Below the pieces are notes generated by a model. That model saw only the letters and a program-made list of their open reading frames with translations, searched no databases and was not told the origin of the DNA. A program made the position numbers and the translations under genes. From contig JASHNT010000141.1 in the NCBI GenBank assembly GCA_030041495.1, forward strand, positions 1 through 64,000: a stretch of DNA of 64,000 nt, in the 5' to 3' direction. Below, piece after piece: positions 35,327 through 44,084 of this stretch; position 1 is the first letter of the stretch; each line of letters opens with the position of its first letter. Source of the stretch: Bryobacteraceae bacterium (GTDB lineage: Bacteria > Acidobacteriota > Terriglobia > Bryobacterales > Bryobacteraceae).

Positions 35327-37720
35327 ATGCTTGCCCGGACTCTGTGGTTGTCGGCGTTGCTCGCGTCTTCCGCGACGGTTCTTTCCGCGCAGACGGCGGC
35401 GACTGAGCGCGCCGTTCTGGATAAGTACTGCGTCACCTGCCACAACAGCAAGCTGCGTACAGGCGGCCTTTCGTTGCAGGATATGGACACGGCGAACGTG
35501 CCGGCGGGCGCGGAAACCTGGGAGAAAGTGATTCGCAAACTGCGCGTCGGTGCGATGCCTCCTCAGGGCATGCCGCAGCCGGACCAGGTCACAAGGAACG
35601 GATTGGCGACATATTTGGAAAATGCTCTCGACCGCGCCTATGAAGCGAGCCCGTCGCCTGGCCGAGCGGTGATGCACCGCCTCAATCGCGCCGAATACGG
35701 AAACGCGATTCGCGACCTGTTGTCACTGAACGTCGATGCCGAATCCCTATTGCCTCCCGATGATGAAAGCAGCGGGTTCGACAACATCGCCGACGTCCTG
35801 AAAGTTTCGCCGTCGTTGATGGAGCGCTATCTGTCGGCATCCTGGAACATCAGCCGCGAAGCCGTGGGCGATAGCCGCATCTCTCCCGTCACCGCAACGT
35901 ATCGGACGCGGCCAGACCTGTCCCAGGATCAGCACATCGACGGTCTGCCCTTGGGTACGCGCGGAGGAATCCTGGCGGAGCATACCTTCCCCTTGGACGG
36001 CGAATACACCATCAAGGTCCGGCTGTGGCGCAACACCTTCGACCTGATGCGCGGCATGGAAGACGAACACGAGATTGAGATCAACCTGGATGGCGTGCGG
36101 GTTGGCTCGGTCACCGTGGGAGGGCGCGACGACCTGATCCTGATGGCGGCCAATCCCGGCGCTTTCGACGCGGATCTTGACCGCCGGCTAACCGTCCGCA
36201 TTCCGGTGAAGGCGGGCGTGCATGCCGTGGCGGCCGACACCGTACTGCGGAGTCACGCCGTCAAAGACGACTTGGTCAAGCCCTTTCTGCGGACCAGCGT
36301 GGATGGCCTGGATATCACCGGCGATCCGACGGTTGACCGGATCACCATCGAAGGACCGTTTGACGCCACCGGCGCGGGCAACACGCCTTCCCGCAAGGCG
36401 GTCTTCATCTGCCGTCCCGCTAACGCGCAGCAGGAACTGCCCTGCGCGCGGCAGATTCTTTCCGCCTTGGCGCGCAAGGCGTATCGGAGGCCGGCCACCG
36501 ACACCGATCTCGAGACTCTGCTCAGCTTCTATCAGCGCCGCCGCAATGACGGAGGAAACTTCGAAGGCGGCATCGAGTCCGCGCTCCAATTCCTGCTCTC
36601 CAGTCCGGAGTTCCTGTTTCGCATCGAAGAAGATCCGGCCAACGTTGCCAACGGCGCGAGTTACAAGATTAGCGATCTCGACCTGGCCTCGCGGCTTTCG
36701 TTTTTCCTGTGGAGCAGCATCCCCGATGAGCAGCTCCTGACCCTGGCCCAGGAGAAGAAATTGCATGAGCCGGCGGTGTTGGAGCAGCAGGTCAAGCGCA
36801 TGCTGGCCGATCCGAAATCAGAGGCTCTGGTGCAGAATTTTGCCGAGCAGTGGCTGTTCCTGCGCAATCTGAAAAGTTCCGCGCCCAATCTCGATACGTT
36901 CCCGGATTTTGACGACAATCTGCGGCAGGCCATGAAGCAGGAGACCGAGATGTTCTTCTCCAGCATCATTCATGAAGACCACAGCGCGATGGATCTGCTC
37001 ACCGCGGATTACACCTTCTTGAATGAGCGTCTGGCGCGGCACTACGGCATTCCCGGGATCTACGGCAGCCAGTTCCGCCGCGTGCACATCGATAATCCGG
37101 AGCGCCGCGGATTGCTGGGGCAGGCGAGCATTCTCACGGTGACTTCCTACCCGGCGCGCACCTCGCCGGTGCAGCGCGGCAAATGGGTGCTAACCAACCT
37201 GCTGGGCATTCCGCCCACGCCGCCTCCGCCGAATGTGCCGGCGCTCAAGGAAAACGGCGATAGCGGCAAGGTGCTTTCGGTCCGCGAACGTATGGAAGAG
37301 CATCGCGCCAGCCCGGTCTGCGCGGGCTGTCACACGATCATGGACCCGATCGGCTTCGCGCTCGAAAACTTCGACGCCACCGGCCGCTGGCGCAACACCG
37401 ACGATGGCGCCAAGATCGACGCCTCCGGGACCTTGTTCAACGGCGCGAAGATCAACGGTCCGGCGGATCTGGACCAGATGATCGCTAGCCGGCCCGAAGT
37501 GTTCGTTGGCGTGATGACCGAGAAGCTGCTGACCTACGCGCTCGGGCGCGGCCTCGACTATACCGATATGCCCGCGGTGCGCAAGATCGTTCACGACGCC
37601 GAGGCAAATAATTTCCGGTTTTCTTCGCTGATCAACGGCGTGGTGGACAGCCCGCCGTTCCAGATGAAGGTGAAGAAGGCTCCCAGCAACAGCGCGCTCG
37701 CATTAAATAGCGCGAATTGA
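35327..37720 (+). CDS. DUF1592 planctomycete-type cytochrome c protein
   Basis: 797 residues with a signal peptide of about 23 residues. Domains in order: a cytochrome-like N-terminus with CVTCHN, then DUF1587, DUF1595, DUF1592 (central, e.g. [13 protein letters not shown]-like block), DUF1588 and DUF1585, with [17 protein letters not shown] in the DUF1588 part. Such proteins are common in Planctomycetes and Acidobacteria and are thought to be periplasmic electron-transfer or carbohydrate-related proteins; the function is not known. It is the first gene of a three-gene operon with the DUF1552 protein and the ankyrin protein. Confidence 0.9.
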   Translation: MLARTLWLSALLASSATVLSAQTAATERAVLDKYCVTCHNSKLRTGGLSLQDMDTANVPAGAETWEKVIRKLRVGAMPPQGMPQPDQVTRNGLATYLENALDRAYEASPSPGRAVMHRLNRAEYGNAIRDLLSLNVDAESLLPPDDESSGFDNIADVLKVSPSLMERYLSASWNISREAVGDSRISPVTATYRTRPDLSQDQHIDGLPLGTRGGILAEHTFPLDGEYTIKVRLWRNTFDLMRGMEDEHEIEINLDGVRVGSVTVGGRDDLILMAANPGAFDADLDRRLTVRIPVKAGVHAVAADTVLRSHAVKDDLVKPFLRTSVDGLDITGDPTVDRITIEGPFDATGAGNTPSRKAVFICRPANAQQELPCARQILSALARKAYRRPATDTDLETLLSFYQRRRNDGGNFEGGIESALQFLLSSPEFLFRIEEDPANVANGASYKISDLDLASRLSFFLWSSIPDEQLLTLAQEKKLHEPAVLEQQVKRMLADPKSEALVQNFAEQWLFLRNLKSSAPNLDTFPDFDDNLRQAMKQETEMFFSSIIHEDHSAMDLLTADYTFLNERLARHYGIPGIYGSQFRRVHIDNPERRGLLGQASILTVTSYPARTSPVQRGKWVLTNLLGIPPTPPPPNVPALKENGDSGKVLSVRERMEEHRASPVCAGCHTIMDPIGFALENFDATGRWRNTDDGAKIDASGTLFNGAKINGPADLDQMIASRPEVFVGVMTEKLLTYALGRGLDYTDMPAVRKIVHDAEANNFRFSSLINGVVDSPPFQMKVKKAPSNSALALNSAN

Positions 37721-37731
37721 AGGAGGTTCCC

Positions 37732-39084
37732 GTGAGGTTCGTCACTAAGAAACATATTCCGCGCCGGGCGTTTTTGCGCGGGATGGGCGTAACGCTATCG
37801 CTGCCGTTGCTGGATTCCATGATTCCGGCGCAGACGCCCTTGGCCAAAACCGCCGCCAAGCCGCAGTTCCGCATGGGGCTGTGCTTCATTCCGCACGGCG
37901 CGGTGATGGACAACTGGACGCCCAAAACTGAAGGCGAAAATTTTGAGATTTCGCGCACGCTGAAACCGCTGGAGCCGTTCAAGGACAACCTGGTGGTGAT
38001 CAGCAATCTGGCCCATCACAATGCCGCCCCAGGGGGCCCCGGCGATAATGGCGGCGATCACACCCGCTCGCCAGCCGTGTACTTGAACGGGGTGCATCCC
38101 AAGCGCACTGACGGCGCCGATATCCGCGCGGGCACCACCATTGACCAGATGGCCGCGCAACACATCGGCCAGGACACGCGGCTCCCTTCGCTGGAGCTCG
38201 CGATCGAAGATTACAGCGGCTTGGTCGGTTCCTGCGACGTTGGGTTCAGTTGTACCTACATGAACACGATCTCCTGGAGCACGCCGACCACGCCAATGCC
38301 CATGGAGATCAACCCGCGCGTGGTGTTCGACCGTCTGTTCGGCGACGGCTCCTCGGCCGAAGAGCGCCTGGAACGCATCGAGCAGGAGCGCAGCATCCTG
38401 GACGCCGTCACCAGCCAGATTCGCCGGCTGCAAGGCGACCTCGGCGCGGCGGATCGCAATCGCGTGGCCGAGTATCTGGACACGGTGCGCGAAATCGAGC
38501 GCCGCATTGTTCTTGCCGAAAAACAGAACTCCGTCTCCGGCATCGTTGTCCCGGCGACACCGGCCGGTATACCGGACGATCACGAAACCCACACCAAGTT
38601 GATGTTCGACCTGATGGCCGTCGCCTTCCAGGCGGACGTCACCCGTATCTCCACGTTCATGATGGCGCGCGAGGTCAGCTATCGCACCTTCCCGATGCTC
38701 GGAATCACCGAGGCGTTCCATCCGGCGTCGCATCACCAAAATAATCCGGCCCGCCTGGAGCAACTTACCCGCATCAACACGTACCACGTGGGTCTGATCG
38801 CCTACATGCTGGAGAAACTTCGTTCCATCAAGGACGGAGAAGGCACGCTGCTCGATCACACGCTGCTGCTTTACGGCAGCGGCATGAGCAACAGCAACGT
38901 GCACAATCACTCGCCTTTGCCGGTTTTCCTGGCCGGCGGAGCGGCGGGCCGCCTCAAAGGCAACCGGCATCTCAGCTATCCCGAGAAAACCCCCATGTCG
39001 AATCTGCTGCTCACGATTCTCCATAAAGCGGGAGTGGAAGAGGGCACCATTGGCGACAGCAGCGGTCCTCTAACGGAGGTCTAA
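37732..39084 (+). CDS. DUF1552 protein with Tat-type signal
   Basis: 450 residues. IPRRAFLRGMGVTLSLPLLDSM is a twin-arginine signal. The body matches DUF1552 (GLCFIPHGAVMDNWTP, SYRTFPMLGITEAFHPASHH and the final LLYGSGMSNSNVHNH). The family almost always follows a DUF1592 gene, as here, and its role is unknown. The start is the GTG at 37732 because AAGGAGG lies 5 bases upstream; the TTG at 37717 lies inside the stop of the previous gene. A 3-base gap separates it from the ankyrin gene. Confidence 0.92.
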   Translation: MRFVTKKHIPRRAFLRGMGVTLSLPLLDSMIPAQTPLAKTAAKPQFRMGLCFIPHGAVMDNWTPKTEGENFEISRTLKPLEPFKDNLVVISNLAHHNAAPGGPGDNGGDHTRSPAVYLNGVHPKRTDGADIRAGTTIDQMAAQHIGQDTRLPSLELAIEDYSGLVGSCDVGFSCTYMNTISWSTPTTPMPMEINPRVVFDRLFGDGSSAEERLERIEQERSILDAVTSQIRRLQGDLGAADRNRVAEYLDTVREIERRIVLAEKQNSVSGIVVPATPAGIPDDHETHTKLMFDLMAVAFQADVTRISTFMMAREVSYRTFPMLGITEAFHPASHHQNNPARLEQLTRINTYHVGLIAYMLEKLRSIKDGEGTLLDHTLLLYGSGMSNSNVHNHSPLPVFLAGGAAGRLKGNRHLSYPEKTPMSNLLLTILHKAGVEEGTIGDSSGPLTEV

Positions 39085-39087
39085 CGC

Positions 39088-40578
39088 ATGAGGAAAGCTT
39101 TTCTGGTGGCCGGAGTCTGTCTGGCGGCCAGCACGTTAGCCGCGTCCGCAGACGTCGCCGATGCCGCCCAGCATCGCGATTGGCAGACCGTGCGGAGCCT
39201 CGCCGCCAAGCACGCAGACGTGAATGGCGCGCAACCTGACGGCACCACCGCGCTCCAATGGGCGGCGCACTGGAACGATCTGGACGCGGTGAAATTGCTG
39301 CTGGACGCCGGAGCCAATCCCGCACTCACCAACCGTTACGGCGTCAGCGCGCTGTCGGAGGCGGCCGGAGCGGGCAACGCCGCCATGATCGAAGCTCTGC
39401 TCAACGCCGGTGCGGACGCGCGCACTCTGACCACCCCTGATGGGGAAACAGTGCTGATGACGGCGGCCCGGACGGGGAACGTGGACGCCGTGCGCGTGCT
39501 GCTAGACCACGGAGCCAACGTGAATGCGAAGGAGGATTATCGCGGCCAGACGGCGCTGATGTGGGCGGCGGCGGAGCACCATGCCGACGTCGTGAAGCTG
39601 CTGCTGGAGCGCGGCGCGGATTGGCGGGTGGAATCGGAATCGCGCGAAACCACCATCCCCAAACTGAGCGCCGCGTCTTCGATCACTCCGATGGCCCGCG
39701 GAGGGCTAACGGCCTTCCACTTCGCAGCGCGCGAAGGCGACGTGAAAACCGGACAAGTGATGGTGGACGCCGGAGTGGATATCAACCAGCTCGACGCGGA
39801 TCGCACCAGCGCGCTGGTGATCTCAATTCTGAACAAGCACTACACCTACGCGAAATTTCTGTTGGATCATGGCGCGGATCCAAACTTGGCCGACGTGCGC
39901 GGGCGCGCGGCTTTGTATGCGGCTATCGACATGCGCAATGAGGATTACTCCGCGATGCCAGCGCGGCCGGAAAGCGGTCCGCTCGCGAGCCTGGATTTGA
40001 TCAAGGCTCTGCTGGACCGTGGCGCAAAAGTGAATGAGGCGCTGACCAAGAATCTGCCGGGCCGCAGCGGCATGGACGCCGGCGATACGTCTCTGGATGC
40101 CGGGTCCACTCCGCTGATGCGCGCCGCCCGCGCGGGTGATTCCGCAACCATGCAACTGCTGCTGGATCACGGCGCCGATCCCAAGCTGGCGACCAAGGAC
40201 GGCAGCACCGCGCTGATGTTCGCAGCGGGCGTCGGCTATCGCGACAAGAACACCAAGGGGACGGAAAGCGAAGCCCTGGAAGCCCTGAAGCTGATGATGT
40301 CCCTCAATCTGGACATTAATGCGGCCAACAACCGCGGCGAGACTCCCTTGCATGGCGCAGCTCTGCGCGGCGCCGACACCATCGTCCAGTACCTGGTGGA
40401 TCACGGAGCGAACCTCAACGCCACGATGAAATCCGGATTCACGCCTCTGGACGTCGCCATGGGCAAGAGCGTCCTCGGCCAGCTTCCGGTACCGCATGAC
40501 AGCACGGTGGCTCTGCTGCGCAAGCTAGGCGGCGTGGAAGGCAAGCCGGTCGCGCATCAGCAGGCTCAGCGCCCGTAA
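39088..40578 (+). CDS. Secreted ankyrin-repeat protein
   Basis: 496 residues with a signal peptide of about 19 residues (SAD cleavage) followed by about ten ankyrin repeats. Each has the TALxxAAxxG-type core (GTTALQWAAHWND, GETVLMTAARTGN, GQTALMWAAAEHH, GSTALMFAAGVGY, GETPLHGAALRGA). Only about 25 residues follow the last repeat, so the protein is mostly a binding surface. It probably acts in the periplasm with the two preceding gene products. Good Shine-Dalgarno GGAGGT. Confidence 0.93.
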   Translation: MRKAFLVAGVCLAASTLAASADVADAAQHRDWQTVRSLAAKHADVNGAQPDGTTALQWAAHWNDLDAVKLLLDAGANPALTNRYGVSALSEAAGAGNAAMIEALLNAGADARTLTTPDGETVLMTAARTGNVDAVRVLLDHGANVNAKEDYRGQTALMWAAAEHHADVVKLLLERGADWRVESESRETTIPKLSAASSITPMARGGLTAFHFAAREGDVKTGQVMVDAGVDINQLDADRTSALVISILNKHYTYAKFLLDHGADPNLADVRGRAALYAAIDMRNEDYSAMPARPESGPLASLDLIKALLDRGAKVNEALTKNLPGRSGMDAGDTSLDAGSTPLMRAARAGDSATMQLLLDHGADPKLATKDGSTALMFAAGVGYRDKNTKGTESEALEALKLMMSLNLDINAANNRGETPLHGAALRGADTIVQYLVDHGANLNATMKSGFTPLDVAMGKSVLGQLPVPHDSTVALLRKLGGVEGKPVAHQQAQRP

Positions 40579-40600
40579 TCGTTCCGTCACTCTCGGCACG

Positions 40601-40606
40601 TATCAT
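40601..40606 (+). promoter_or_regulatory. Candidate -10 box, 6 bases before an ATG
   Basis: TATCAT ends 6 bases before the ATG at 40613; the intervening GAGGTG could also serve as a Shine-Dalgarno, so leaderless initiation is less sure here than at 19699 and 41660. Confidence 0.3.
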
Positions 40607-40612
40607 GAGGTG

Positions 40613-41620
40613 ATGCGATTTCCCGAAGGCTGTGCGATTCTCTTCGCCACAGGGGTGGGTGCGCTGCTGGCGCAAGGTCCGACGGCCGCGACGCTGCCAA
40701 CCGGCCAGTTGCTGAGCGAGCCGGGGCCGACATTCCGCATCGCGGACGGCGAATTGCAAACTCCTCTGACGCTGATCGCCTACGGCGACCAGCGCTTTAC
40801 CGATCCGTCGAACACCAAACAAACCGATCCGCGAATTCGCCAATGGCTGGTGGGCCAGATCGCGAAAGAGCATCCGGCTGCGGTAATCATGAACGGCGAC
40901 GTGCCGCTGGCCGGGGACAACGCCAAGGATTACGAGGTCTTTCAAGCCGAAACCGAGGCTTGGCGCGACCTGCATCTGTCCGTGTTTCCCACGCTGGGTA
41001 ATCACGAATTCCACGGCGATCCGCAGGAAGATCTCGAGAACTGGTGGAACGCGTTCCCGGACCTGCGCAACCGGCGCTGGTATTCCGCGCAGCTCGGATC
41101 GCGAGTTTATTTGCTCGCACTGGATAGCGACGCGTCGCTTGAGCCAGAGAGCGATCAGGCGCGCTGGATGGAGAAGCAAATCGACGCACTGCCGGCCTCG
41201 GTCGATTTCGTGATCGTGTCCTTGCACCATCCTCCGGTCGCGGATGTCCAGCAGCATATCGAGGTGGATCACAATCCGCGGCCCAATGAGATTGCTCTGC
41301 GAGATTATCTCTCGAAGAACGCGCCGCGAATACATGCAAGGTTTCTGGTCAGCGCCGGGCACATTCACAATTACGAACGCGCGGAGGTAGAAGGCGTCAT
41401 CTATCTGGTCTCCGGGGGCGGCGGCGCGCCGCCGTATTTCGTCGAGCGCACTTCGCAGGATCTGTACCGGAGCATCCTGTTCCCCAACTATCATTACGTG
41501 AAACTGACTCTCGAGAAAGACCGCCTGCATGCGGAGATGTACCGCGTGGCGGACCCGGAGGCTAAGATTCTGACGGTCGAGCTCAAGGACAGTTTCGATC
41601 TGACCGTGAAGCCCCGCTGA
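40613..41620 (+). CDS. Secreted metallophosphoesterase
   Basis: 335 residues with a signal peptide (about 19 residues, ending LLAQG). The calcineurin-like metal sites are visible in order: AYGDQR, NGDVP, GNHEF, SLHHPP and AGHIHNYE. This is the layout of purple-acid-phosphatase-like enzymes that bind two metals. Probable substrates are phosphomonoesters or phosphodiesters in the periplasm. ATG at 40613 or GTG at 40610 are both possible. Confidence 0.9.
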   Translation: MRFPEGCAILFATGVGALLAQGPTAATLPTGQLLSEPGPTFRIADGELQTPLTLIAYGDQRFTDPSNTKQTDPRIRQWLVGQIAKEHPAAVIMNGDVPLAGDNAKDYEVFQAETEAWRDLHLSVFPTLGNHEFHGDPQEDLENWWNAFPDLRNRRWYSAQLGSRVYLLALDSDASLEPESDQARWMEKQIDALPASVDFVIVSLHHPPVADVQQHIEVDHNPRPNEIALRDYLSKNAPRIHARFLVSAGHIHNYERAEVEGVIYLVSGGGGAPPYFVERTSQDLYRSILFPNYHYVKLTLEKDRLHAEMYRVADPEAKILTVELKDSFDLTVKPR

Positions 41621-41647
41621 ATAGCACGCGGAGGGTTCCCATGACGC

Positions 41648-41653
41648 TATGAT
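41648..41653 (+). promoter_or_regulatory. Candidate -10 box for a leaderless transcript
   Basis: TATGAT ends 6 bases before the ATG at 41660, and the six bases between (AAACAG) are not a Shine-Dalgarno. Confidence 0.38.
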
Positions 41654-41659
41654 AAACAG

Positions 41660-42367
41660 ATGTACTTTGGAGGGCAGATCGCGCGGGCCTTCTTGTGTCT
41701 AGCCTGCGTGGCGACAGGCGGCGCGCGGTTGAGCGCGCAGGACCCTCCGGATGCTCCGCTATCCACCGGCGGCAAGTGGTATTTCGGCACGACCGAGACC
41801 TTCGATCCGTTAAGCATTTTGGCCTTGGGCGCAGCGTCCGGGTTCCGTCAGCAGCAGGATCAATTCCCCACATTTGGACAAGGAGTGTTCGGCTACACCA
41901 AGCGCTTTGGAGTGGCTTTCGCCAATCACGCCGGCAGCGATTACATGACCGGCGCGATCTTCCCGATTTTGTTTAAGGAAGATCCGCGCTATTTTCGCAA
42001 GCAGCACGGCGGCATCTTCCGCCGCCTGATCTACGCGGGCAGCCGGATCAGCATCACGCGCACCGATAGCGGAAAGGATCGCTTCAATTTTTCCGAATTC
42101 TTGGGAAACGCCACGGCGGCGACCCTATCAAACGTTTATCTTCCGCACGGCGACCGGACCACCAGCTATTCGGCGCAGACCTTCGGGCTGTTCTTGGCTT
42201 CCGACGCGCTCACCAACGTAGCGTATGAATTCTGGCCGGACGTGAAGCGGGCGCTGTTTGGGCGCCACAAGGCGGGGCACAACGCGTCACAATCCCTGGG
42301 AACCAGCTCTCTGAAACCGCGCCGGGGTATCATCAAGGCGTGGGAAGCGGGATCGGACGGGCGCTGA
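41660..42367 (+). CDS. Secreted protein of unknown function, acidobacterial type
   Basis: 235 residues with a signal peptide ending LSAQ. The mature part contains GFRQQQDQFPTFGQGVFGYTKRF, ILFKEDPRYFRKQHGG and FNFSEFLGNATAA, conserved blocks I associate with a widespread acidobacterial protein family of unknown function; it may sit at the outer membrane. Length is typical. It overlaps the next small gene by 28 bases in a different frame. Confidence 0.75.
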   Translation: MYFGGQIARAFLCLACVATGGARLSAQDPPDAPLSTGGKWYFGTTETFDPLSILALGAASGFRQQQDQFPTFGQGVFGYTKRFGVAFANHAGSDYMTGAIFPILFKEDPRYFRKQHGGIFRRLIYAGSRISITRTDSGKDRFNFSEFLGNATAATLSNVYLPHGDRTTSYSAQTFGLFLASDALTNVAYEFWPDVKRALFGRHKAGHNASQSLGTSSLKPRRGIIKAWEAGSDGR

Positions 42368-42561
42368 TTGCGCTGGGCCTACTGCTGATTGCGACGGGCG
42401 TGCTGGTCATCCTCGGCGGGCGCCTGCCGCTGCGTCTGGGGCGTCTGCCCGGCGACATCGTCATCCGCGGCAAGAACGGCGCGTTCTACTTTCCCATCGT
42501 CACCTGCCTGATCATCAGCGTAGCGTTGTCCGCGCTGCTGTGGCTGCTGGGACGACGGTAA
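42340..42561 (+). CDS. DUF2905 small membrane protein
   Basis: 73 residues with two hydrophobic helices (about 9-25 and 51-68) and the DUF2905 core LPGDIVIRGKNGAFYFPIVTC between them. It starts at a GTG inside the previous gene. These proteins are inner-membrane proteins of unknown function, conserved in many bacteria. Confidence 0.9.
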   Translation: MGSGIGRALIALGLLLIATGVLVILGGRLPLRLGRLPGDIVIRGKNGAFYFPIVTCLIISVALSALLWLLGRR

Positions 42562-42570
42562 CGCCCGGCA

Positions 42571-43185
42571 TTAGTGTAGTAAACCCAGCCGATCCAGCGG
42601 CCAATACACGAACACGGCCTTGCCGTAAATGTAGCTGCGCTTGACGGGGCCCCAGTTGCGGCTGTCGTTGGAGGAGTTCCGATGGTCGCCCATCACGTAA
42701 TATTCGTCTGACTTGAGGGTGACGCGCCCGGCGCTGTGCACGTCGCGCATCTCCTCAGGCACGTATGGCTCATTGAGAGGTTGGCCATTGACGAAAACGG
42801 TTCCGCTAATTACTTCCACCGTGTCGCCGGGCATGCCGATCACGCGCTTGATGTAGGATTTGCTGGGATCCTGCGGGAACTGAAAGACCACCGTGTCGCC
42901 ACGCTGAACCGGCGAAAACCGGTATACGAACTTATTGATGAAGATGCGCTCCTGGTTGACCAGGCTGGGCATCATGCTGGTACCTTCGACCTTGACTGGC
43001 TGGTACAAGAATAGGATCACGATGATGGCGATCACCACGCTGAGAGCCAGGTCGCGCAGCCAGGAGAAGGCGGCTTTGGCGGTGGAGGGTTGCGAGGAGC
43101 CCTGCTGTTGTGCCAAGCTCATTTGCTGCGCTGGGCTTGACTGTTCCGGAGACGCGGGCGGGGCAACAGGATCGCCAGAGTCCAT
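42571..43185 (-). CDS. lepB: Signal peptidase I
   Basis: 204-residue membrane serine protease that cleaves secretory signal peptides. One membrane segment (about 45-63) is followed by the catalytic Ser in EGTSMMPSL and the catalytic Lys in YIKRVIGMPGD, and the GDHRNSSNDSR box. The ATG at 43185 is the natural start before the proline/glutamine-rich cytoplasmic tail; the TTG upstream is less likely. TATAGT lies 6 bases before the ATG and no Shine-Dalgarno is present, again suggesting a leaderless message. It is divergent from the small His-rich gene. Confidence 0.93.
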   Translation of the reverse strand: MDSGDPVAPPASPEQSSPAQQMSLAQQQGSSQPSTAKAAFSWLRDLALSVVIAIIVILFLYQPVKVEGTSMMPSLVNQERIFINKFVYRFSPVQRGDTVVFQFPQDPSKSYIKRVIGMPGDTVEVISGTVFVNGQPLNEPYVPEEMRDVHSAGRVTLKSDEYYVMGDHRNSSNDSRNWGPVKRSYIYGKAVFVYWPLDRLGLLH

Positions 43186-43191
43186 ATACTT

Positions 43192-43197
43192 ACTATA
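43192..43197 (-). promoter_or_regulatory. Candidate -10 box for a leaderless lepB transcript
   Basis: On the minus strand TATAGT ends 6 bases before the lepB ATG at 43185. TTGTTG lies 15 bases upstream of it, a short but possible -35. Confidence 0.38.
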
Positions 43198-43354
43198 GCG
43201 GACGGGAAATCCCAACAACCCCCAGCATCCAGCGGTTTCTGAAAATCGGCGTGGGAAGAAGTAACTGGGCCGCGGCGCGGAGTAGTTCTACGGAAATCGC
43301 TCTAGTCCGCAAAATTTGGCGCAGGTCCAGCCGATGAGATAATTGAGGTGTAGC

Positions 43355-43801
43355 ATGTCTATCTCTCCGCTTTCATCGGTTTTGAGCACGTACTCGTCCG
43401 CGCAAAGTTCGCAGGGCTCCGGAAACGCTCGCTGGCAGGAATTCACGGAGCTATCGAACGCCTTACAGTCGGGCGACCTGAGCGAGGCGCAGCAAGCCTA
43501 TTCGGACTTGCAGCAGACGGGCGGGCTGCCGTCGAGTGCGGCTTCCAGCGACAGCCCGGCCGCGGCTGACTTCGCGGCACTGGGCAAGGCTCTGGCGTCC
43601 GGCAATCTGAGCCAGGCGCAGAGCGCATTTTCCCAGCTTCAGAGCGATATCAAAAGAGCACAAGCCACCCCGAGCCAAGGCTCGACGGCGGAGCAGGTTC
43701 ACGGACATCACCACCATCACTACGGCGGCAGCGACATCGATCAGTCCAGCGGCAGTGCGGCGAACACCTCGACGGGGAGCACGGTCAACTTACTCGGTTG
43801 A
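43355..43801 (+). CDS. Small histidine-rich repeat protein
   Basis: 148 residues without a signal peptide. Two similar helical repeats, LQSGDLSEAQQAYSDLQQ and LASGNLSQAQSAFSQLQS, lie at about 33-50 and 75-92, followed by a His-rich stretch (HGHHHHHYGG) and a Ser/Thr/Asn-rich tail. The repeat spacing and Ala/Gln content suggest a helical bundle, and the His cluster suggests metal binding. The ATG has GAGGTG 5 bases upstream. I know of similar small proteins in Acidobacteria but not their function. Confidence 0.6.
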   Translation: MSISPLSSVLSTYSSAQSSQGSGNARWQEFTELSNALQSGDLSEAQQAYSDLQQTGGLPSSAASSDSPAAADFAALGKALASGNLSQAQSAFSQLQSDIKRAQATPSQGSTAEQVHGHHHHHYGGSDIDQSSGSAANTSTGSTVNLLG

Positions 43802-43848
43802 TAGTGCTGGGTCATTCATCACTTCCGCTCATCGAGCCTCGATTTGCA

Positions 43849-43877
43849 TTGACATACGGGGCAATTTCGCGTACAGT
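43849..43877 (+). promoter_or_regulatory. Sigma-70-type promoter of the Tat-aminotransferase operon
   Basis: A perfect TTGACA (43849-43854) is followed by a 17-base spacer and TACAGT (43872-43877). It would start a transcript at about 43884 with a leader of about 200 bases before the ATG at 44085. I see no recognisable riboswitch in that leader. Confidence 0.6.
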
Positions 43878-44084
43878 GAAGCTTGATCATGGCTGCTCCG
43901 GCAGCACGGCTCTGACACGTAGCCAGAAAGCCCCGTCCGCTCAAAGCCGATTCCGATCATCCCCCGTCAGGTACTTCCGCTGCAGGTGTCTTTAACCGCT
44001 CTCCCGTTTGGAGCGCACGCGTAAGCTCAAGGGCTGTACGTGTGTCTGCCGGTGCGCTGTTCAAAACCGAAAAGGAGAACGCGC

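Noticed and set aside
43878-44084. Long leader before the Tat-aminotransferase gene as a riboswitch
   Set aside because: I searched for the known cores (SAM, TPP, cobalamin, glycine) by eye and found none; nothing supports more than a long leader.
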